Program-made: the position numbers and the translations under genes
Assembly: GCA_025060295.1 (NCBI GenBank)
Contig: JANXCH010000020.1
Location: 1-50,511 of the forward strand
Direction: 5' to 3'
From: Dehalococcoidia bacterium
GTDB taxonomy: Bacteria; Chloroflexota; Dehalococcoidia; Lucifugimonadales; HRBIN23
DNA length: 50,511 bases
Shown: positions 19,996-28,197 of the stretch, piece after piece
How the letters are laid out: each line of letters opens with the position of its first letter
Numbering within the stretch: position 1 is the first letter of the stretch
Notes under the pieces: generated by a model
What the model saw: the letters and a program-made list of their open reading frames with translations, nothing else
Databases searched by the model: none
Told to the model about the DNA's origin: nothing

Positions 19996-20433
19996 ATGCT
20001 CCAGCCCAAGCGTGTCAAATATCGTAAAGCCCATCGGGGGCGGCGCAAGGGCCTTTCCACCGGCGCCACGACCCTGGAGTTCGGGGAGTGGGGGCTGAAG
20101 GCCCTGGAGCCCTGCTGGCTCACCGCCCGTCAGATCGAGGCGGCCCGCCGTGCCATCTCCCGCCACCTGAAGCGGGGCGGCCAGGTGTGGATTCGCGTGT
20201 TCCCCGATAAGCCCGTGACCAGAAAGCCCCTGGAGACCCGCATGGGCGGGGGTAAAGGAGCCGTGGACCACTGGGTCGCTGTGGTGAAACGGGGGCGCAT
20301 CCTGTTTGAGGTGGGGGGGCTTTCCCAAGACTTAGCCCTGGAGGCGTTGCGCCAGGCGGCCGACAAACTGCCCATCCCTGTCAAGGTGGTCCACCGCTCC
20401 GACTTCCTGGAGGCCCCCGCCGAGGAGGCGTAA
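19996..20433 (+). CDS. rplP: 50S ribosomal protein L16
   Basis: L16 contacts the A-site tRNA elbow. The 145-residue protein starts [19 protein letters not shown] and has [40 protein letters not shown] and [13 protein letters not shown]. It begins immediately after the rpsC stop with no gap. Confidence 0.97.
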   Translation: MLQPKRVKYRKAHRGRRKGLSTGATTLEFGEWGLKALEPCWLTARQIEAARRAISRHLKRGGQVWIRVFPDKPVTRKPLETRMGGGKGAVDHWVAVVKRGRILFEVGGLSQDLALEALRQAADKLPIPVKVVHRSDFLEAPAEEA

Positions 20434-20434
20434 A

Positions 20435-20653
20435 ATGCCCGCTCTGCGCCTGGCAGACATCCGTGCCCGCTCCACCGAGGACCTGCAAAAAGAGGTCCAA
20501 AACCTTTACCGCGAACTGGCTAACTTGCGGTGGCGCTGGCACACCCGCCAACTGGAGAACTACGAAGAGATCAAGCGCGTTCGCAAAACCATCGCCCGCG
20601 TCCTGACCGTTTTACGGGAGCGGGAACTGGGGATATCCCATGCCACGCAATAA
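20435..20653 (+). CDS. rpmC: 50S ribosomal protein L29
   Basis: L29 lies at the tunnel exit beside L23. The 72-residue helical-hairpin protein has IRARSTEDLQKEVQNLYREL and KRVRKTIARVLTVLRERE. It is one base after rplP and overlaps rpsQ by 14 bases. Confidence 0.95.
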   Translation: MPALRLADIRARSTEDLQKEVQNLYRELANLRWRWHTRQLENYEEIKRVRKTIARVLTVLRERELGISHATQ

Positions 20654-20975
20654 GGAATATGTGGGGCGCGTCATTAGCGCCAAGATGCAGAAGACCGTAG
20701 TGGTGGCGGTGGAATGGGTTCAGCATCACCCCTTGTATAAGAAGGCCATCCGCCGCATCACCAAACTCTATGCCCATGATCCGCGCCAGGAGTGCCGCTT
20801 GGGGGATGTGGTGCGGGTGATAGAGGTGCGCCCCCTCTCCAAGACCAAGCGCTGGGTGGTGAAGGAGATTCTGCGTCGGGGCGCGGTGCCTGAAGTGGCC
20901 CCCACGGCTATTGGGCAGGAGGTGGAGCATCCCCTGACGCCCTCTGCCACCCCCGCGGAAGGAGGCCAGCCGTGA
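20640..20975 (+). CDS. rpsQ: 30S ribosomal protein S17
   Basis: S17 is a primary 16S binder with an OB fold. The 111-residue protein shows [55 protein letters not shown] and then a C-terminal tail of roughly 25 residues rich in Pro, Thr and Glu beyond the usual length. It overlaps rpmC by 14 bases and rplN by 4. Confidence 0.95.
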   Translation: MPRNKEYVGRVISAKMQKTVVVAVEWVQHHPLYKKAIRRITKLYAHDPRQECRLGDVVRVIEVRPLSKTKRWVVKEILRRGAVPEVAPTAIGQEVEHPLTPSATPAEGGQP

Positions 20976-21346
20976 TTCAACGCTACACCCGCCTGGTGGT
21001 GGCCGATAACTCCGGCGCCAAAGTCATTATGTGCATCAACATCCCAGGCTACGGCTACCGCCGGTATGCTCAGCTCGGGGATATCATCATCGCCTCGGTG
21101 AAGGAGGCTATCCCCAACGCCCCGGACGCGGTGAAGAAGGGCAAGGTGGTGCGGGCAGTGATTGTCCGCCAGAGCCAGCCCTACCGGCGCCCCGATGGCA
21201 CCTATGTGCGTTTTGACGACAACGCTGCCGTCATCCTCGGGGAAGGGAAGAACCCCCTGGGGAGCCGGGTGTTGGGCCCCGTCGCCCGGGAACTGCGCGA
21301 CCGCGACTTCACCCGTATCCTCTCCCTGGCACCCGAGGTGGTATAG
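20972..21346 (+). CDS. rplN: 50S ribosomal protein L14
   Basis: L14 forms an intersubunit bridge and is the RsfS silencing target. The 124-residue protein has [45 protein letters not shown] and [27 protein letters not shown] (joined motifs). The GTG start overlaps the rpsQ stop. Confidence 0.97.
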   Translation: MIQRYTRLVVADNSGAKVIMCINIPGYGYRRYAQLGDIIIASVKEAIPNAPDAVKKGKVVRAVIVRQSQPYRRPDGTYVRFDDNAAVILGEGKNPLGSRVLGPVARELRDRDFTRILSLAPEVV

Positions 21347-21361
21347 GCTGGAGGCACACCT

Positions 21362-21688
21362 ATGGCCCTAAAAATCCGCAAAGGGGATACTGTGATGGTC
21401 ATGGTAGGCAAGGACCGGGGTAAGAAGGGCCGCGTCCAGCGGGTCTTCCCTAAGGAACAACGCATCCTGGTGGAGGGGGTGAATATCCTGAAGCGTCATC
21501 TGCGCCGTCGCCCCGGGGTGCGTCAAGCGGGGATTGTGGCGTTAGAGGCGCCTATTCATTGGTCTAAGGTGCGTCTGGTGTGCCCCCATTGCCAGAAGCC
21601 GGTGCGAGTGGGGTTTCGCACCCTGGAGGACGGGCGTAAAGTGAGGGTTTGCAAGAAATGCAGCGAGACGATCGAGATCAGCCGGTAA
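21362..21688 (+). CDS. rplX: 50S ribosomal protein L24
   Basis: L24 initiates 50S assembly. The 108-residue protein begins with the KOW motif [21 protein letters not shown]. It carries [33 protein letters not shown] and a second CxxC (CKKC), so a Cys4 zinc site is likely. Its 3' end overlaps the likely rplE start by about 31 bases. Confidence 0.96.
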   Translation: MALKIRKGDTVMVMVGKDRGKKGRVQRVFPKEQRILVEGVNILKRHLRRRPGVRQAGIVALEAPIHWSKVRLVCPHCQKPVRVGFRTLEDGRKVRVCKKCSETIEISR

Positions 21689-22515
21689 GCACGCAAGGAC
21701 AAGAGGCGGTCGCCCCCCCCGCACGCCCCCGGCGTGCGGGGCGGCGTGCCCCCGAGGGGCATCCCTCGGAGCACCCCACGGCCGACACGTCTGCAGAGTC
21801 TCCCCGTCGGCGCGCCAAAGGGGGGGGTGCCCCTTCTGAGGCACCTGCGGCTCCCACGCCCGCGCCCGCATCCGCCCGCCCCGAGGCGCGCCCGGCTAAG
21901 GGCAGGCCCCCCGGAGAGGAGGCACCGCCTCCGCCCCAGGGGAGGGTTATCCCGCGCCTCCTGCGTCTGTATCGGGAGGAGGTGGTGCCCACCCTCATGC
22001 GGGAGTTCGGGTACCGCAATCCGTATGAGGCTCCCCGCATCACAAAGGTGGTGCTGAACATCGGCCTGGGGGAGGCGGTTACTAACCCCAAGGCGGTGGA
22101 GTTCGCTGTGCGCGACCTCTCCCTCATTGCGGGGCAGAAGCCCGTGGTAACACGGGCCAAGAAGGCTATCGCCTCCTTCAAGGTGCGGCGGGGCCAACCG
22201 GTGGGGGTAATGTGCACTCTGCGGGGCGACCGCATGTACTTCTTCTTGGAGAAGTTGTTCTTCGCCGCTCTGCCCCGTATTCGCGATTTTCGGGGCACAC
22301 CGCGTCACGCCTTTGACGGGCGGGGCAACTACTCCCTGGGAGTAGCAGAGCAGATTATCTTCCCCGAAATTGAATACGGCCAGATAGACCGCTTGCGGGG
22401 CCTGCAGGTGAACATCTGCACCACGGCTCGCACAGATCGGGAGGGGGCACGCCTCCTGGAGCTATTGGGGATGCCTTTCGCACGGGAACGCTCCGGGGGC
22501 GGGGGCTCTCCATAA
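21658..22515 (+). CDS. rplE: 50S ribosomal protein L5 with a long N-terminal extension
   Basis: L5 binds 5S rRNA in the central protuberance. The L5 core begins at about residue 97 ([20 protein letters not shown]) and carries [53 protein letters not shown] and the C-terminal [18 protein letters not shown]. Ahead of it lie about 95 residues rich in Pro, Ala, Arg, Gly and Glu. The frame is open from inside rplX (ATG 21658 or TTG 21649), and no ATG, GTG or TTG sits at the normal L5 start, so the extension appears to be translated. Typical L5 is about 180 residues; this is 285. Confidence 0.88.
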   Translation: MQRDDRDQPVSTQGQEAVAPPARPRRAGRRAPEGHPSEHPTADTSAESPRRRAKGGGAPSEAPAAPTPAPASARPEARPAKGRPPGEEAPPPPQGRVIPRLLRLYREEVVPTLMREFGYRNPYEAPRITKVVLNIGLGEAVTNPKAVEFAVRDLSLIAGQKPVVTRAKKAIASFKVRRGQPVGVMCTLRGDRMYFFLEKLFFAALPRIRDFRGTPRHAFDGRGNYSLGVAEQIIFPEIEYGQIDRLRGLQVNICTTARTDREGARLLELLGMPFARERSGGGGSP

Positions 22516-22584
22516 CGGAACGCACGGCCTTTTCCACGTGCTCACAGGACACGCTAGAATAGAAAAAAGGAGCGGGGTTCGTCC

Positions 22585-22770
22585 ATGGCACGCAAAGCGA
22601 TGATCGCCAAGGCGTTGCGGACGCCCAAGTACGCTGTCCGCAAGCGCAACCGGTGCTCCCTGTGTGGGAGGCCCAGGGCATACATTCGCCACTTCGGGCT
22701 GTGCCGCATCTGTTTCCGCACTCTCGCCCTGAGGGGGGAACTGCCCGGGGTGCGTAAGGCCAGCTGGTAG
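22585..22770 (+). CDS. rpsN: 30S ribosomal protein S14, zinc-binding type
   Basis: S14 completes the 30S head. The 61-residue protein is the short type Z form, with the zinc cluster [20 protein letters not shown]. It starts after the longest gap inside the operon (69 bases). That gap contains TAGAAT (22555-22560), a possible -10 with only a weak -35 partner, and AAGGAG about 14 bases before the ATG. Confidence 0.97.
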   Translation: MARKAMIAKALRTPKYAVRKRNRCSLCGRPRAYIRHFGLCRICFRTLALRGELPGVRKASW

Positions 22771-22781
22771 GGGAACCAACC

Positions 22782-23177
22782 ATGCTCACCGACCCCATCG
22801 CGGACATGCTCACGCGCATCCGTAACGCTTTGCTGGTGCGCAAGGAAGAGGTCCTCGTGCCCTCTTCCCGTTTGAAGAGGGAGATTGCGCGTGTGCTGAA
22901 AGAGGAGGGCTTCATTCGGGGGTATGAGGAGGTGCAGGCGGGGGCAGGTAAGGCCTTGAAGATCTACCTGGCCTACACGCCCAGTAAGGAGCCGCTGATT
23001 CACGGCTTGCGGCGGGTCAGCAAGCCTGGCCTGCGGGTCTATGTGGGTAAAGGCGCTATCCCCCGCTCCCGAGGCCGCCTGGGTGTGGCCATCCTCACCA
23101 CATCCCAGGGCGTCCTGACCGGCCACGAGGCCCGCCGACGGGGCATCGGGGGCGAAGTGTTGTGCATTGTGTGGTAA
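22782..23177 (+). CDS. rpsH: 30S ribosomal protein S8
   Basis: S8 binds the central domain of 16S rRNA and represses the spc operon in E. coli. The 131-residue protein starts MLTDPIADMLTRIRNALLV and has RVSKPGLRVYVGKG and the C-terminal GVAILTTSQGVLTGHEARR. It follows rpsN by 11 bases. Confidence 0.97.
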   Translation: MLTDPIADMLTRIRNALLVRKEEVLVPSSRLKREIARVLKEEGFIRGYEEVQAGAGKALKIYLAYTPSKEPLIHGLRRVSKPGLRVYVGKGAIPRSRGRLGVAILTTSQGVLTGHEARRRGIGGEVLCIVW

Positions 23178-23186
23178 GGAGTAGCC

Positions 23187-23732
23187 ATGTCCCGCGTCGG
23201 TCGCCGCCCGGTTCCTATCCCCAAGGGTGTCCAGGTCACTGTGGAACCCGGCAATCGGGTAACCGTGAAGGGGCCACTGGGCACCCTGACCCACACCTTC
23301 TCCCCTCGCCTAACAATTCAGGTGCGCGACGGGGCCATTGTGGTGGAGCGGGCCTCGGACGACGGGCGCGACCGTGCCCTGCACGGTCTGACCCGTGCCG
23401 TCCTGCACAATATGGTGATCGGGGTAACCCAGGGATATCAGAAGGCCCTGGAGATCACCGGTGTAGGCTATCGTGCCGAACTGCGCGGCTCCACTCTGGT
23501 GCTCCAGGTAGGGATGTCGTATCGCCCGGAGGTGGTGCCCCCGCCGGGGGTCAAACTAGCCGTGGAGGGGGGCAACCGCATCGTCGTCTCGGGCATAGAC
23601 AAACAGGTGGTCGGGCAGGTGGCTGCCTCCATCCGCGCCATCCGCCCTGCTGACCCCTACAAGGGGAAGGGTATCCGCTATGCCGGCGAGGTTATCTCCC
23701 TGAAGCCGGGCAAGAAGGCTGCAAAGAAGTAG
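23187..23732 (+). CDS. rplF: 50S ribosomal protein L6
   Basis: L6 has two related domains near the sarcin-ricin loop. The 181-residue protein starts [19 protein letters not shown] and contains [33 protein letters not shown] and the C-terminal [20 protein letters not shown]. Spacing to rpsH is 9 bases. Confidence 0.97.
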   Translation: MSRVGRRPVPIPKGVQVTVEPGNRVTVKGPLGTLTHTFSPRLTIQVRDGAIVVERASDDGRDRALHGLTRAVLHNMVIGVTQGYQKALEITGVGYRAELRGSTLVLQVGMSYRPEVVPPPGVKLAVEGGNRIVVSGIDKQVVGQVAASIRAIRPADPYKGKGIRYAGEVISLKPGKKAAKK

Positions 23733-23745
23733 GCGTGGAAGGGCT

Positions 23746-24150
23746 ATGGTAAGGATCACAACGCGCACCAAGTGGCCCATCCCCATCAAGTGGAACACCC
23801 CCCGTCTGCGGCGTATTCGCCGCCACTTACGCATTCGCAAAAAGGTGCAGGGCACCCCCGCACGCCCCCGTCTGGCGGTCTTCCGCAGTAATAAGCATAT
23901 CTATGCCCAGATCATAGACGACACGCGAGGGCATACCCTCGTCAGCGCTTCGGACATGGATCGGGAGGTGCGCTCCCAGGGCGCCGGCAAGCGGAAGACG
24001 GAACGTGCCGCCTTGGTCGGGCGTCTGCTGGCCCAGCGGGCTACAGCTGCGGGCATACAGAAGGTGGTGTTCGACCGCGGGGGGTTCCGGTACCAAGGGC
24101 GGGTGAAAGCCCTGGCCGATGCTGCTCGGGAAGGAGGTCTGCAGTTCTGA
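23746..24150 (+). CDS. rplR: 50S ribosomal protein L18
   Basis: L18 brings 5S rRNA to the central protuberance with L5. The 134-residue protein has about 15 extra N-terminal residues before [20 protein letters not shown], then [18 protein letters not shown] and [20 protein letters not shown]. Its stop overlaps the rpsE start by one base (TGATG). Confidence 0.96.
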   Translation: MVRITTRTKWPIPIKWNTPRLRRIRRHLRIRKKVQGTPARPRLAVFRSNKHIYAQIIDDTRGHTLVSASDMDREVRSQGAGKRKTERAALVGRLLAQRATAAGIQKVVFDRGGFRYQGRVKALADAAREGGLQF

Positions 24151-24680
24151 TGGCATCTCCCTATGAGCGCGCGCCCAAAATCAAGGCCGAAGACCTGCCG
24201 GAGGCGAACCTGCAGGAGAAGGTGATTATGATACGGCGAGTGGCCAAGGTCACGGCAGGGGGCAAACACCTGCGGTTCAACGCTTTGGTGGTGGTGGGAG
24301 ACGGGCGGGGGCACGTGGGCATCGGCCTGGGGAAGGCCGACGCGGTCCCCGATGCCGTGCGCAAGGGCCAGGCTATCGCCCGACGGAACATGATTCGGGT
24401 GCCCTTGGTAGGCTCTACCATCCCTCACGAAGTCATCGCCAAGTTTGATGCCTCCACGGTGATGCTGCGCCCCGCTGTGGCGGGTACAGGGGTGGTGGCG
24501 GGGGCAACAGTGCGGGCGGTTGTGGAGGCGGCAGGCATCCGTGATATCCTCACCAAAGCCCTGGGCAACACCAATCCTGTCAACCTGGCCAAGGCCACTA
24601 TGGATGCTCTGGCGTCCCTGCAAAGCCCCGAGGAGGCCCTGGCCCAAAGGGAGGCGGTGAAGACCGCCTCCGCTGCATAG
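24150..24680 (+). CDS. rpsE: 30S ribosomal protein S5
   Basis: S5 is a fidelity protein beside S4 and S12. The 176-residue protein has [59 protein letters not shown] and a C-terminal [11 protein letters not shown]-like helix ([13 protein letters not shown]). The dsRNA-binding and domain-2 motifs are intact. It is translationally coupled to rplR. Confidence 0.97.
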   Translation: MASPYERAPKIKAEDLPEANLQEKVIMIRRVAKVTAGGKHLRFNALVVVGDGRGHVGIGLGKADAVPDAVRKGQAIARRNMIRVPLVGSTIPHEVIAKFDASTVMLRPAVAGTGVVAGATVRAVVEAAGIRDILTKALGNTNPVNLAKATMDALASLQSPEEALAQREAVKTASAA

Positions 24681-24689
24681 GGGTGCCCG

Positions 24690-24911
24690 ATGGGTAAAGT
24701 GCTGCGCATCACCCTGGTGCGGAGCCCTATCGGCTCCAAAGCCTACCACAAGAAGACTTTGGAGACCTTGGGCTTACGCCGACTATCTCAAAGTGTTCTG
24801 CGGGAGGACTCGCCCTCCTTGCAAGGCTTGCTCCACACCGTGCGGCACCTCGTCCGGGTGGAGGAGATGCCTGAAGAGCCGTCCGCGAAGCCCCCCAATG
24901 AAATGAGGTAG
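24690..24911 (+). CDS. rpmD: 50S ribosomal protein L30
   Basis: L30 is a small 23S-binding protein. The 73-residue product shows LRITLVRSPIGSKAYHKKTL and ETLGLRRLSQSVLREDSPS, then HTVRHLVRVEE. A short charged tail extends it beyond the usual 60 residues. It is 9 bases after rpsE. Confidence 0.94.
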   Translation: MGKVLRITLVRSPIGSKAYHKKTLETLGLRRLSQSVLREDSPSLQGLLHTVRHLVRVEEMPEEPSAKPPNEMR

Positions 24912-24918
24912 GCGAGGT

Positions 24919-25392
24919 ATGGTGCAGTTGCATAACCTCCGGCCCCAACCGGGGGCGCGGCGCCCCCGTCGGCGGATCGGGCGAGGCACAGGCAGTGGAC
25001 GGGGCGACCTGTCTGGCCGTGGGCGGGGTGGACAGAAGGCCCGCTCCGGTAAAGGGCCACGCCCCGGCTTTGAGGGCGGACAGACACCCCTCATCCTGCG
25101 CCTTCCCCACAAGCGCGGTTTCCATAACCCCTTCCCCAAGACCTATCAGATTGTCCACCTGGGCGACCTGGATGCCCGTTTCTCCTCTGGGGAGGAGGTT
25201 ACGGTGGAACGCATGGTTCAGGCGGGGCTGGTGCGCCACCCCGATAGGCCCGTCAAAGTGCTGGCCGATGGCGACCTGACTAAACCCCTGAGGGTGGTGG
25301 CACACCGCTTCTCGGCTACCGCTCGCCAGAAGGTGCTGTCTGCCGGGGGGCAGGTGGAGGAACTAGAGGCCTCTCCGACACCGGAGGCGTAG
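24919..25392 (+). CDS. rplO: 50S ribosomal protein L15
   Basis: L15 is a late-assembling 50S protein. The 157-residue protein has LHNLRPQPGARRPRRRIGRG, SGRGDLSGRGRGGQKARSG, FEGGQTPLILRLPHKRGF and the C-terminal VLADGDLTKPLRVVAHRFS. It lies 7 bases after rpmD and 3 before secY. Confidence 0.96.
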   Translation: MVQLHNLRPQPGARRPRRRIGRGTGSGRGDLSGRGRGGQKARSGKGPRPGFEGGQTPLILRLPHKRGFHNPFPKTYQIVHLGDLDARFSSGEEVTVERMVQAGLVRHPDRPVKVLADGDLTKPLRVVAHRFSATARQKVLSAGGQVEELEASPTPEA

Positions 25393-25395
25393 CCT

Positions 25396-26736
25396 ATGGC
25401 GACGCAGGTAACCCGCACAGGGCCCCAGGGGCCAGGGCTTCTCCAAGCGGTCTTTGACGCCTTCCGCATCCCCGACCTGCGCCAGCGGATTCTGTTCACC
25501 TTCGCCATGCTGGTGGTGTTCCGCTTCGTGGCCCATGTCCCCGTGCCGGGGGTGGATAGGGCGGCCCTCGAGGGCCTCTTCCGTGAGAACCAACTGCTGG
25601 GGATGCTGGACCTGTTCAGTGGGGGAGCCTTGCGCAACCTGAGCGTGGCGGCCATGGGGGTCTACCCCTATATCACCGCCAGCATAGTCCTGCAACTGCT
25701 GGTGCCGGTTATCCCCGCCCTGCGCACCCTCTCCAAAGAGGGGGGCGAGTTGGGACGCCAACGCCTCAACCAGATTACCCACTGGATGACGGTGCCCATC
25801 GCCCTATTGCAGGCGTATGGACAACTGCTCGTGCTCCAACAGGCGCGCGTGCTGGAGGGGTTCGGCTTGGGCCCCGGGGCCGATCCCTTGGGCACCGTGG
25901 CTATGGTCATCTCCATGACGGCGGGCACCATGTTTCTCGTGTGGCTGGGGGAACTGATCACCGAGCGGGGCATCGGCAACGGGATTTCCCTTATCATCTT
26001 TGGGGGTATTGTGGCCAACATCCCCCAGATTGTGAGCCAGGGGTTTGTGGAGCGCCAGAACACGGGCGGTCTCATCCTGCTGGGCATCATCGGCCTGGCC
26101 ATTGTGGCCCTCATCGTCTTGTTCACCGAGGCCCAGCGCCGTATCCCCGTCCAGTATGGGCGCACGGTGTTTCGGGGGGGTGTGATTCGGCGGGCAGCGG
26201 GGGCCTCCTACATCCCCATGCGGGTCAACAGCGCCGGGATGATTCCCCTCATCTTCGCCTTCTCCATCCTTATCCTGCCCGCCACAGTGGCCCAATATTT
26301 CAACACGGGGGGCGACTCCTTCGGCACGCGCCTGGCCGCCACCATCGTGCGCATCTTTGACTCGACCCACTGGTTCTATTGGGTGATGCTATTCATTCTG
26401 GTGGTGCTCTTTACTTTCTTCTACACTATGGTGATCTACTCCCAGATGAACCTGGCCGAGAACCTGCAAAAGGGCGGGGGGTTCATCCCCGGCATTCGTC
26501 CCGGCAAGCCCACCGAGGAGTACCTGAGCAAGGTGATCGTGCGCATCACCTGGGCGGGGGCCTTATTCCTAGGGTTTGTGGCCGTCCTGCCCTACCTGGC
26601 TGCCCTTATTACCGATGTGCGGGCGGTGCAACTTTCCAGCACGGCTCTCCTGATTGTGGTGGGCGTGGCCCTGGACACCATGCGTCAGTTGGAGGCCCAA
26701 CTGTTAATGCGCCACTATGAGGGGTTTATCCGATGA
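25396..26736 (+). CDS. secY: Protein translocase subunit SecY
   Basis: SecY is the central channel of the Sec translocon in the cytoplasmic membrane. The 446-residue protein has about ten hydrophobic segments. It also has the pore-region AMGVYPYITASIVLQLL, the GIGNGISLIIFGGIVANIP loop, AQRRIPVQYGRTVFRGG, and the cytosolic LQKGGGFIPGIRPGKPTEEYL segment. Position between rplO and adk is the classic spc order. No secE or secG is in the window. Confidence 0.97.
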   Translation: MATQVTRTGPQGPGLLQAVFDAFRIPDLRQRILFTFAMLVVFRFVAHVPVPGVDRAALEGLFRENQLLGMLDLFSGGALRNLSVAAMGVYPYITASIVLQLLVPVIPALRTLSKEGGELGRQRLNQITHWMTVPIALLQAYGQLLVLQQARVLEGFGLGPGADPLGTVAMVISMTAGTMFLVWLGELITERGIGNGISLIIFGGIVANIPQIVSQGFVERQNTGGLILLGIIGLAIVALIVLFTEAQRRIPVQYGRTVFRGGVIRRAAGASYIPMRVNSAGMIPLIFAFSILILPATVAQYFNTGGDSFGTRLAATIVRIFDSTHWFYWVMLFILVVLFTFFYTMVIYSQMNLAENLQKGGGFIPGIRPGKPTEEYLSKVIVRITWAGALFLGFVAVLPYLAALITDVRAVQLSSTALLIVVGVALDTMRQLEAQLLMRHYEGFIR

Positions 26737-26743
26737 GGGCTCT

Positions 26744-27424
26744 ATGCGGGTGATTGTGCTGCTCGGGCCACCCGGGGCGGGGAAGGGCACCCAGGCCTCT
26801 CTCCTCGCCCAACGCCTGGGCCTGGTGCACATTGCCACGGGCGACCTTCTGCGGGAGCATCAGCGTCAGGGCACCCCTTTGGGCCTCCAAGCCCGCTCCT
26901 ACATGGAGAAAGGCCTTCTGGTGCCCGACGAGGTGGTCATTGGCATGCTGTTGGAACGCCTGGGGCGGCCTGATTGCCAGGAGCGGGGGTGCGTGTTGGA
27001 TGGGTTTCCCCGTACCCTCCCCCAGGCACAGGCCTTGGATACTGCCTTGCGCCCGCACGGGGTGGAGCGCGTGGTGCTGGTAAAGGTATCGGAGGGGGAG
27101 CTGGTGCGTCGCTTGGGGGGGCGCTGGATCTGTAAGGTGTGCCAACGCCCATACCACCTGGTGAGCAACCCGCCGAAGATTGCTGGCCGCTGTGATGTGG
27201 ACGGTGGGGAACTGTTCCAACGGGAGGACGACCGTCCCGAGGCGGTGCGCCAGCGCTTCCAGGTCTACCAGGAGCAGACCGCCCCTCTGGTAGCCTACTA
27301 CCGGGGACAAGGGAAACTGGTGGAGGTGAACGGGGAGGGGAGCCTGGAGGCCGTCCACCGCGCCATTGTGGATGCCCTGGCATCTCCCATCGGTGCCCCC
27401 CAACGCGGGGGGAAATCCCTTTAG
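26744..27424 (+). CDS. adk: Adenylate kinase
   Basis: Adk interconverts ATP plus AMP with two ADP. The 226-residue long-lid enzyme has the P-loop LLGPPGAGKGTQ, AMP-binding HIATGDLLREH, CVLDGFPRTLPQAQAL, and a lid with metal-binding C-x2-C and C-x2-D pairs (CKVC and CDVD), then REDDRPEAVRQRFQVY. ATG 26744 is chosen over 26717, which overlaps secY and adds nine non-family residues. The conserved neighbours map, infA and the alpha operon do not follow; moaD does. Confidence 0.96.
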   Translation: MRVIVLLGPPGAGKGTQASLLAQRLGLVHIATGDLLREHQRQGTPLGLQARSYMEKGLLVPDEVVIGMLLERLGRPDCQERGCVLDGFPRTLPQAQALDTALRPHGVERVVLVKVSEGELVRRLGGRWICKVCQRPYHLVSNPPKIAGRCDVDGGELFQREDDRPEAVRQRFQVYQEQTAPLVAYYRGQGKLVEVNGEGSLEAVHRAIVDALASPIGAPQRGGKSL

Positions 27425-27448
27425 CACTATAGGGTTGGCCTCGCCCCC

Positions 27449-27467
27449 TCTCCGAATAGTTCGGGGA
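27449..27467 (+). other. Short hairpin between adk and moaD
   Basis: Bases 27449-27456 pair with 27460-27467 around a three-base TAG loop (one G-T pair). It lies 25 bases after the adk stop and could help end the ribosomal operon transcript. No T-run follows. Confidence 0.35.
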
Positions 27468-27493
27468 ACGCTATCCTGCGGCAGGAGGGGGAT

Positions 27494-27751
27494 GTGCGGG
27501 TAACGGTGCGCCTGTTTGCCCTGTATCGGGAGCGCTTGGGGACGGATGCTCTTATCCTGGAGGTGCCGGAGGGGGCACGGGTCGCCGACCTGCTCCCAGT
27601 GTTGACCCGACTCTACCCCCGCCTGCTCCCCCTTGTGGAGAATACACGTGTGGCGGTGAACTTGGAGTTTGCCGAGCTTTCCCAAGTGCTGCAGGCAGGG
27701 GATGAGGTAGCCCTTATCCCGCCGGTGAGTGGAGGGGCGCTGTGCTCCTAA
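27494..27751 (+). CDS. moaD: Molybdopterin synthase sulfur-carrier subunit MoaD-like
   Basis: MoaD normally carries a C-terminal Gly-Gly thiocarboxylate that MoaE uses to make molybdopterin. The 85-residue ubiquitin-like protein has the strand pattern VTVRLFALYRERLG and ends ALIPPVSGGALCS. The conserved GG (80-81) is followed by four extra residues, ALCS, which overlap the moaE start. Activation would then require trimming, or the true protein ends differently. GTG 27494 is the start, since an ATG two bases earlier is out of frame and stops at once. AGGAGG lies directly upstream. Confidence 0.85.
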   Translation: MRVTVRLFALYRERLGTDALILEVPEGARVADLLPVLTRLYPRLLPLVENTRVAVNLEFAELSQVLQAGDEVALIPPVSGGALCS

Positions 27752-28185
27752 TCACCTACGACCCTTTGAATCCCGAGGCGATAACCCACCTGGTGCGCCA
27801 CCCCAGCAACGGGGGCGTGGTAACCTTTTTGGGCACCACCCGTAACCACACCAATGGCCGACGCGTTGTGTATTTGGAGTACGAGGCGTACATCCCCATG
27901 GCCCAGCGGAAACTGGCGCAAGTGGTGGAGGAGGCCCGCCAGCGGTTCGGCGTGCCCCATGTTGCCGTGGCCCATCGCCTGGGCAGGCTGGAGGTGGGGG
28001 AAATCTCCCTGGTGGTGGCTGTGGGCTCCCCTCACCGTCGGGAGGCCTTCGCTGCCATCGCCTACATCGTAGACCGCATCAAGCAGGATGTGCCCATTTG
28101 GAAGAAAGAGGTCTTTGAGGATGGGGCGGTGTGGGTGGGCAGTGATCAAGCGACGACTGCACCTGTGTCCAGTGAGGGGGCATAA
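27742..28185 (+). CDS. moaE: Molybdopterin synthase catalytic subunit MoaE
   Basis: MoaE converts cyclic pyranopterin monophosphate to molybdopterin using sulfur from MoaD. The 147-residue protein has GGVVTFLGTTRNHTNGR, VVYLEYEAYIPMAQRKL, VAVAHRLGRLEVGEISLVVA and the lysine-containing active-site stretch DRIKQDVPIWKKEVFEDG. The GTG start overlaps the end of moaD by 10 bases. The rest of the cofactor pathway is not in the window. Confidence 0.95.
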   Translation: MLLITYDPLNPEAITHLVRHPSNGGVVTFLGTTRNHTNGRRVVYLEYEAYIPMAQRKLAQVVEEARQRFGVPHVAVAHRLGRLEVGEISLVVAVGSPHRREAFAAIAYIVDRIKQDVPIWKKEVFEDGAVWVGSDQATTAPVSSEGA

Positions 28186-28197
28186 GGGGGCACGCAT

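Noticed and set aside
22535-22560. Internal promoter before rpsN
   Set aside because: TAGAAT is a fair -10, but the best -35 partner (TTTCCA) matches poorly. Mentioned only in the rpsN entry.
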